64,000 nucleotides of DNA, taken from NCBI GenBank assembly GCA_016280595.1, contig JAEEHB010000060.1, positions 1 to 64,000 of the forward strand, read 5' to 3'. How positions within the stretch are numbered: the first letter of the stretch is position 1; each line of letters opens with the position of its first letter. Shown piece by piece: positions 57,648-64,000 of the stretch. Made by a program: the position numbers and the translations under genes. This stretch comes from Clostridiaceae bacterium. Lineage in GTDB: Bacteria; Bacillota; Clostridia; Oscillospirales; Acutalibacteraceae. The notes under the pieces were generated by a model, which had not been told where the DNA came from, made no database searches, and was given only the letters and a program-made list of their open reading frames with translations.

Positions 57648-59236
57648 CAGATAATCTTTCCTTTAATAGGCGCGTCAATTATAAAATCGATATTGTCCAT
57701 AAAGGACGAGACAACGCCGTTGAATGCGTCGGGCAGGAAATCTGCAACCGAGCCGGATACTCCGTTTGCGAGCGCCTTGCTCGGCGGAGAGGATGTGGGA
57801 TACATGGTCACGCTCTTGTCCGTAAATACGAAACGCATCCTGCGCTCCGTGATGGATTCAAGAGGTCTTATCCACATTTCAAGTTCGTTTTCGCTGTTCC
57901 ATACGGCTGTGCTCACCGCGGTGTAATCCATACCGCCCAGGTGGTATTTGCTAAAGCGCGGCTTTCCGTCCATACCGCAGGAAATCATATTGTGGTCCTT
58001 GCCCTCGTCCCACGCCATCACGCATTCGTTTTCGCGGAAATCAAAAACGATGTTGTTTATGTTGCCGCTCTTTTCGCTGGACATAAACACCACGGGAATC
58101 GCGAGCATCGAGGTCGGGAAACCGACCGTGTTGAGCAGGGTGTTCTTTTTGAACTGAAGCACTCTGCCTTTTAGCGCCTGCTCAGTGACGCTCCTCGGGG
58201 CTGTGCCGAGGTTTGGCATCGGGTCGAGCTTTATTTCGGGCATATCATCGGGAGCCTTGCGCTTGTTGCTTATAAACATCTGCGGGAAGTGGCGGAAAAT
58301 GCAGTCTCTCGTTTTCTGCTCGTTTATTTCGCTGCAGGTGCAAACGAGGAGCGCGTCATAATCGTGGAAAAAAATGGCAAACTGAGAAAACATACCGTCC
58401 ATTCTCTCGGTGTGCTCCATTTTGTTTATCCAGAAGTAATAGCCGTAGCCGCACACGGAGTCGGATTTCGGGTCGCCGTTGTCGCTGTTGTCCGCCTGCT
58501 TTGAGAGCGCCGCTTCAATGTAATCGGCGGGGATAATCTGCTTGCCCGCGTACTGCCCTTTGTTGAGCACGCACAGGGCGACTTTTGACAGATCGTAAGG
58601 GGCGATGAAGAGACCCCAGCCTCCCGTCTCCTGACCGGAAGGGTCGAGTTCCCACGCGGGCGGAGTGATGCCGAGCGGCTCAAAGAGCCTCGGGGTGAGG
58701 TACTCAACCAGGCCGAGCCCCGTCAGTTTTTTGATGATGGCGCCGCACATATAGGTGTTTTCGCTCACATAGAGGAATTTCGTGCCGGGCTCAAACTCCC
58801 ATTTTTCGTTAATGAAATCTGCAACCCACGTTTTGCTGGATTTATCGCTCAGGTAGTTTACCCTCTTGCCCGCCGTCATGGTGAGCAGGTGGAAAACCGT
58901 CATCTTTTCGAGCCATTCATCCTTCTTTTCGGGTCTTAATTCGGGGAAGAAATCAATCACCTTGTCATCAAGGCTCAGAAGTCCCTCCGAAACGGCGAAG
59001 CCCACCGCTATGGAAACGAAACTTTTGCTTACGGAAAACATTGTGTGAGGTATGTCTCTCGCATAGGGAGCGGCGTGGCATTCAAATGCCAGTTTGCCGT
59101 GGCGGTAAAGCATAAGAGAATGGAGTTCAATCTCCGACTCCTTGAAATCGTCCACAAGCGCGGCGATTTCCTTTGAGTCCATACCTACCTGCTCCGGGAA
59201 TTTTGCCTCGGGTATATCGAGATTCTTTTTTGCCAT
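57647..59236 (-). CDS. Serine hydrolase (class C beta-lactamase/PBP-like)
   Basis: TMFSVSKSFVSIAVGFAV (SxxK), VSENTYMCG (YxN-like region). Confidence 0.9.
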   Translation of the reverse strand: MAKKNLDIPEAKFPEQVGMDSKEIAALVDDFKESEIELHSLMLYRHGKLAFECHAAPYARDIPHTMFSVSKSFVSIAVGFAVSEGLLSLDDKVIDFFPELRPEKKDEWLEKMTVFHLLTMTAGKRVNYLSDKSSKTWVADFINEKWEFEPGTKFLYVSENTYMCGAIIKKLTGLGLVEYLTPRLFEPLGITPPAWELDPSGQETGGWGLFIAPYDLSKVALCVLNKGQYAGKQIIPADYIEAALSKQADNSDNGDPKSDSVCGYGYYFWINKMEHTERMDGMFSQFAIFFHDYDALLVCTCSEINEQKTRDCIFRHFPQMFISNKRKAPDDMPEIKLDPMPNLGTAPRSVTEQALKGRVLQFKKNTLLNTVGFPTSMLAIPVVFMSSEKSGNINNIVFDFRENECVMAWDEGKDHNMISCGMDGKPRFSKYHLGGMDYTAVSTAVWNSENELEMWIRPLESITERRMRFVFTDKSVTMYPTSSPPSKALANGVSGSVADFLPDAFNGVVSSFMDNIDFIIDAPIKGKII

Positions 59237-59324
59237 ATGAGCACCTCTTGTTCAGGTAAACTTGTAAGGTTGTTTCAATAATATAAAAATATTATATCAC
59301 AGACAAATTCAAAATTAAAGATGT

Positions 59325-62300
59325 TTATGATTTTCTGAAGGAAGACATTGTGTCGAGGAATTTTTCAATAAGCACAAGGCGGTTTTCGCCCTCGTCAAAT
59401 TTGAGATAGATGCAGGGCTTGCCTCCGCCTGCGGAAACCGTGAGCCGTCCGCTGAATTTCGCGGCTGTGTGCTGCACAACCTCCATATCGAAATCGGATA
59501 TCTTGAAGCACAGGCGGCTGCCTTCGGACGAGATTTCGTAGATATCGTTTGCCGCCGCTTTGCTTCTGATGAGCGAAATCTTGATAAGGCCTTTCACGCT
59601 CTCGGGCGGGTCGGAGAATCTGTCAATGAGTTCATCGAGCACATCGGACACATCTTCTTCGTTTTTGATATCCGCAATCCTGCGGTAAATATGCAGGCGC
59701 TGAGGCATACTCGAAATGTAGTCCTCGGGTATGTGAGCGTCAATCGGCAGGTCAACCAGGCATTCTTTTTCACTCTTGCTTTCTTCAATGCCTTTTTCTT
59801 CGTTCACCGCCTGCTCAAGCAGTTTTATATACATATCGTAGCCGACCGCTTCCATCTGACCGTGCTGACCGGTGCCGAGCACGTTGCCCGCGCCGCGTAT
59901 TTCAAGGTCGCGCATCGCTATGTGGAAGCCGGAGCCGAATTCCGTGAATTCCCTGATTGCCTCAAGGCGCTTTTCGGCGATTTCCGAAAGCTGTTTGCCC
60001 CTGGTAAATGTGAAATACGCGCTCGCGCGCCTCGATGAGCGCCCTACTCTGCCCCTTATCTGATGAAGCTGGGCGAGGCCGAGTCTGTCCGCGTTTTCAA
60101 TGATAAGCGTATTTACATTGGGCACATCTATTCCCGTTTCGATTATCGTGGTGCACACGAGTATGTCGATTTCGCCCTCAAGCAGTTTTCTCCACACTTC
60201 GCTGAGTTCATCCTCGCTCATCTGCCCGTGAGCAACCGCCACCATCGCGTCGGGAATACGGTCTTTGATTTCGGAGGCCTTGCTCTCGATATTTTCCACT
60301 TTGTTATAGAGGTAATAGACCTGACCGCCCCTGCGCAGTTCCTGCTCCATAGCCTGCGTAAGCACGCCGATGTCATACTCAATCACATAGGTCTGCACGG
60401 GCTGTCTGTCAAGCGGAGCCTCTTCGATTACGGACATATCGCGGATTTTGCTCATCGCCATATTGAGCGTGCGCGGAATCGGGGTCGCGGTGAGCGTAAG
60501 CACATCCACGGCAGGGTAGAGGGTTTTGAGTTTTTCCTTCTGATTTACCCCGAAACGCTGCTCTTCGTCTATGATGATAAGCCCCAGGTCGCGGAATTTT
60601 ATATCGTTTGAAATCAGGCGGTGAGTGCCCACTACTATATCAATACTCCCGCGCCTTATGCCCGCCACAGTCTGCTCGATTTCGCGCTTCGTGCAGAATC
60701 TTGACAGCATAGCCGATTCAACCGGGAAACCGTCAAAGCGCTTTAGCACGGTCTGATAATGCTGCAGGGCGAGTATCGTGGTCGGTACGAGGATTGCCAC
60801 CTGCTTGCCGTCTGCCACAGCCTTGAATACCGCCCTGAGCGCCACTTCCGTTTTGCCGAAGCCGACATCGCCGCAGAGAAGGCGGTCCATAGGATACGGT
60901 CTCTCCATATCCGCCTTGATTTCTCTTATGCAGCGCAGCTGGTCCTCTGTTTCGGGGAATTCGAATCTCCGCTCGAAATCGGACTGCATATCTATATCCG
61001 GCGAAAAAGCGTGTCCCTTGATTTTAAGGCGCTTTGCGTAAAGTTCTATCAGTTCTTTCGCCATCGTCTGCACGGATGAACGCACCTTTGAGCGCGTGCG
61101 CTGCCAGTCCGTGCCGCCGAGTTTGCTGAGTTTTACGGCCTTGCCTCTGTCGGAGGAGCCGATATATTTTGAAACCTGGTCGAGCTGTGTTACGGGCACA
61201 TAAAGAAAATCGCCCTTGTCGTAGCGGATTTTGATATAGTCTTTTACTTTGCCCGATGATTCCAGGCTGTTGATGCCCTCAAATATGCCTATGCCGTGCG
61301 CCGAGTGAACAACATAGTCGCCGCGGTGCAGTTCGCTCAGGCTGTTGAACGCGTTCTTGCTGCTCTTTCTCACCTGAGTCTGCTTTACCGCCGTGCGTGC
61401 GCGGTAGGTAAACAGAGCAAACGAGGCGGAGGGGTACTCCATACCGTAGGAGAGCGAGCCGGGTATCACGCTTACTCTGCCCTCGGGAAACTGCTCGGGA
61501 ATTGAGGGGAAGTATGTGTTGGCAACGCCCTCGTCCTCAAGGTCGTGCGAGAGCACCTCGGCGGATTTTTCCGTGCCCGCCATAATCACGCAGGTGTATT
61601 TCTGCCTCGCCGTCCTTCCCGTGACATCCTCGATAATAGCGGCGAGCGAGCCGTTCCAGGGCGGTATCTGCTTTGCCGTGAAGGAGATGAGTTCCTTTAC
61701 CGCCGTGTCGAAACTGCCTCTTGGCAGGTTGTCAAGGTAAACGGCGCCCATATCGTTATAGAGTTTATACAGTTCGTGGTCCTCGAGCGTAAAGCGGTCA
61801 AGCCCTCTGCACAGCACGCCGTCCTTGAGCAACGCCTTGACGGTTTCGTGCTGAATGGTCGCGGCGCTGTTCCATTTATCCTTAACGGCAAAACTCTCGC
61901 ACACAAAGAGCATATTATCCGCCGCGTAGTCAAACAGTCCGCCCGCGTCCGGGTAAATAATCGGCATGAATTTATCCGCGCAGCCCACTTTTATGCCGGA
62001 GGCGATTTTTTCCTTTTCCGCATTCAGCATTTTGAGGCCTTCGCCTCTTATATGCTTTTCGGCAATAAGGCGGTCTATAAGCGCCGTGAGTACTTCGTCC
62101 GTCACCAGGATTTCTTTCGCCGGGCTTATCCTGACCTCCTCGAGCATCTCGGTGCGCCTCTGAGTATCAAGGTCAAATGAAAATACGGAATCGACGCTGT
62201 CGCCCCAGAATTCCACTCTGCAGGGCTCTTTCGCGTCGGGCGGGAAAAAATCGAGTATGCCGCCTCTCACGGCAAACTGCCCGGGGCCGTCAATCTGCTC

Positions 62301-62789
62301 CGCCCTCGTGTAGCCGTTTTCCGCAAGTTTGAGCGCGGCTTCGTCCATATCATAGTCTTCGCCCGCGCGCAGGGAAAGGCTCTTGCTCATAAGCACGGCA
62401 GGGGGCACGGTCAGCTGCATCGCCGCTTCGGACGAGGCAACCACGGCGTCATAGTTTCCGGTGAGCATCTTATCAAGCACGTGAAGACGCCTGTGCTCGT
62501 ATTCCCTCGAAACGGTTTCGTCCGTGCGGTATGAAATATCCCTCGCGGGGTAAAGATAGGCTCTCATCCCGAGCGCCTCAAGGTCGGATACAAGGCGTGA
62601 GGCCTGCGATTCATCCGGCACAAGCACCAGGGCGCGCCTTTTGAAGCCCGTGCACAGCGAAGAGATGACATGAGCCTTGTGAATGTATGACAGCCCGGTA
62701 ACGCCCAGAGGTACGCGGCCCTTGTGAATCGCGTTTACCAGCGAGCGGAATTCGGGTATTTTTTTTGCAAGGTCGGTGTAGCCGTTCAT
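59325..62789 (-). CDS. mfd: Transcription-repair coupling factor Mfd
   Basis: 1154 aa; CarD-like RID (LHRGDYVVHSAHGIGIFEGI), helicase motifs LLCGDVGFGKTEVALRA, IIDEEQRFGV, QIRGRVGRSSRRASAYF. Confidence 0.97.
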   Translation of the reverse strand: MNGYTDLAKKIPEFRSLVNAIHKGRVPLGVTGLSYIHKAHVISSLCTGFKRRALVLVPDESQASRLVSDLEALGMRAYLYPARDISYRTDETVSREYEHRRLHVLDKMLTGNYDAVVASSEAAMQLTVPPAVLMSKSLSLRAGEDYDMDEAALKLAENGYTRAEQIDGPGQFAVRGGILDFFPPDAKEPCRVEFWGDSVDSVFSFDLDTQRRTEMLEEVRISPAKEILVTDEVLTALIDRLIAEKHIRGEGLKMLNAEKEKIASGIKVGCADKFMPIIYPDAGGLFDYAADNMLFVCESFAVKDKWNSAATIQHETVKALLKDGVLCRGLDRFTLEDHELYKLYNDMGAVYLDNLPRGSFDTAVKELISFTAKQIPPWNGSLAAIIEDVTGRTARQKYTCVIMAGTEKSAEVLSHDLEDEGVANTYFPSIPEQFPEGRVSVIPGSLSYGMEYPSASFALFTYRARTAVKQTQVRKSSKNAFNSLSELHRGDYVVHSAHGIGIFEGINSLESSGKVKDYIKIRYDKGDFLYVPVTQLDQVSKYIGSSDRGKAVKLSKLGGTDWQRTRSKVRSSVQTMAKELIELYAKRLKIKGHAFSPDIDMQSDFERRFEFPETEDQLRCIREIKADMERPYPMDRLLCGDVGFGKTEVALRAVFKAVADGKQVAILVPTTILALQHYQTVLKRFDGFPVESAMLSRFCTKREIEQTVAGIRRGSIDIVVGTHRLISNDIKFRDLGLIIIDEEQRFGVNQKEKLKTLYPAVDVLTLTATPIPRTLNMAMSKIRDMSVIEEAPLDRQPVQTYVIEYDIGVLTQAMEQELRRGGQVYYLYNKVENIESKASEIKDRIPDAMVAVAHGQMSEDELSEVWRKLLEGEIDILVCTTIIETGIDVPNVNTLIIENADRLGLAQLHQIRGRVGRSSRRASAYFTFTRGKQLSEIAEKRLEAIREFTEFGSGFHIAMRDLEIRGAGNVLGTGQHGQMEAVGYDMYIKLLEQAVNEEKGIEESKSEKECLVDLPIDAHIPEDYISSMPQRLHIYRRIADIKNEEDVSDVLDELIDRFSDPPESVKGLIKISLIRSKAAANDIYEISSEGSRLCFKISDFDMEVVQHTAAKFSGRLTVSAGGGKPCIYLKFDEGENRLVLIEKFLDTMSSFRKS

Positions 62790-63391
62790 ATGTTCACTCC
62801 GAGTTCTCCGAGTCTGAGTTTAAGGGTGTCTATGTTTCCGTCGTGCCTTATCGCCTTCATCCCGCATTTTTCGGCGGCATCGGCGTTTGCCTGCACATCG
62901 TCTATGAACACGCACTCCTCTCTCTTAAGCCCGAATTTTACAAACAGTTTTTCGTATATTTCCTTTTCGGGTTTGAGCAAAAGATAATCGGCGGAAATCA
63001 GGTAGCCGTCAAAAAGCGAGAGCGCGGGGATGTTGACTTTGTTTTCATAAAAATCAACCGAGGCGTTGCTCAGCAGAAAAATGCCGTAACCTTTTTCCCT
63101 GAGGGCGAGAATCAGGTCATACATCTTTTCAAACGGCGGCATATAGGGATAAAGGTTATAAGCCATATCCTTCACCTTATCGTATGCGTGAGCGGGAATC
63201 TCCGGCCCCGCGATTCTCATTATGTCCGCAGGCGTTACCGTGCCCCTGTCTTTTTCCGCCCAAAGATTGTTTCTGAAAATCTCGCGCAGGGCTATATCCG
63301 CGGTCTCTTTGTCAAAAAGAGAATACAGAGTTTTTTCGGGGTTATAGTCAATGAGCACGCCGCCCATATCAAATACAATGTTTTTAATCAC
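62786..63391 (-). CDS. HAD-IA family phosphatase
   Basis: IVFDMGGVLIDYNPE; LLSNAS; VFIDDVQANADAAEKCGM. Confidence 0.93.
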   Translation of the reverse strand: MIKNIVFDMGGVLIDYNPEKTLYSLFDKETADIALREIFRNNLWAEKDRGTVTPADIMRIAGPEIPAHAYDKVKDMAYNLYPYMPPFEKMYDLILALREKGYGIFLLSNASVDFYENKVNIPALSLFDGYLISADYLLLKPEKEIYEKLFVKFGLKREECVFIDDVQANADAAEKCGMKAIRHDGNIDTLKLRLGELGVNI

Positions 63392-63572
63392 CGTTTCACC
63401 TTATTTCCCTTAAATGCTCCTATGCCCTCTCCGCAGACGGAGGGGGCTCTCAACACAGATAATATACACTTTTTATGCCTCACAGTCAAGCGTGCGTGCA
63501 TTAAAATATATTATTGAAAACGAAGATTTACTGTGATAAAATCAAGTTATGACAGGGGAGGTGAGCGAGAAA

Positions 63573-64000
63573 ATGAAAAATGTAAGTCCCGTTATAATTC
63601 TGCCCGGCATCAACCATTCGCCCGTTTATCTTTATGATGAAAACGATGATCCCGTAACGGACGAAAACGGCAAGAAAACAGGCGGCACCCTTATGATACC
63701 CGACACCGCCGCTTTCAAAGAAAAACTTCCCGCCCTCGCCAAAGCCCTCGCCGCGAGTATCGTCACCCGCAAGGCGGACGGCGTATATGAAAAAGCCTAC
63801 GACTGCGCGGCAGCGGTTTCACGCATACAGCAGTGCGACTTAAACGGCGATTTCATCAATAACTTAAAGCCCGAGCGCTGGTATTACCCCGTGTCCGAAA
63901 TGGATGAGGAACTAAAAGGCTGGGCATACCGTATGGTGCCCATGCAGGCGCTCACAAAGGAAATCGGCGAGGACAAACTCTTTTTCTTCACCTTCAATCT
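63573..64000 (+). CDS. Partial ORF running off the window end; possibly a second LCAT/lipase-like protein
   Basis: GGGGAGGTGAG RBS; MKNVSPVIILPGINHSPVYLYDENDD... ending ...LFFFTFN; resembles the N-terminus of the 8130-9767 product (absent from the ORF track because it has no stop in the window). Confidence 0.6.
   Translation, partial: MKNVSPVIILPGINHSPVYLYDENDDPVTDENGKKTGGTLMIPDTAAFKEKLPALAKALAASIVTRKADGVYEKAYDCAAAVSRIQQCDLNGDFINNLKPERWYYPVSEMDEELKGWAYRMVPMQALTKEIGEDKLFFFTFN

Noticed and set aside
1-64000. CRISPR arrays, prophage or IS transposases
   Set aside because: No regularly spaced direct repeats and no phage structural, integrase or transposase genes were recognised in the window.

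Overview
The window is about 64 kb of what looks like a Clostridia/Oscillospirales-type (gut Firmicutes) chromosome; the taxonomy is inference from gene content and style. Most of it is core and metabolic genes: a P-type cation ATPase behind a yybP-ykoY-type Mn2+ riboswitch, MltG-like, ClpB behind a CIRCE operator, ClpX-ClpP-trigger factor, ThrC, Mfd, RhaA-RhaD, a partial inositol operon (IolB/IolD/IolE), GH36 alpha-galactosidase and tRNA-Leu(UAA). The accessory parts are the most interesting. (1) A reverse transcriptase gene (55508-56716) is directly preceded by a ~140-nt candidate structured RNA closed by a perfect 15-bp inverted repeat. This is a self-contained ncRNA+RT cassette with retron/DRT-like organisation but without the canonical retron RT motifs I could look for. 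(2) A ~18-kb giant surface-protein locus (34.7-52.5 kb) holds one protein with a dockerin-like C-terminus and two InlB-repeat proteins with cohesin-like N-terminal domains. One of these two has a sortase-like anchor, so the locus may be a miniature non-cellulosomal cohesin/dockerin system. It has a long GC-rich leader RNA. (3) A dispersed intergenic hairpin repeat family shows a compensatory base change. (4) A GH3 acyl-amido-synthetase-like gene is followed by an LCAT-like hydrolase with a GxCxG nucleophile box and a TlpA-like thioredoxin. All calls come from reading the sequence; no database search was run.
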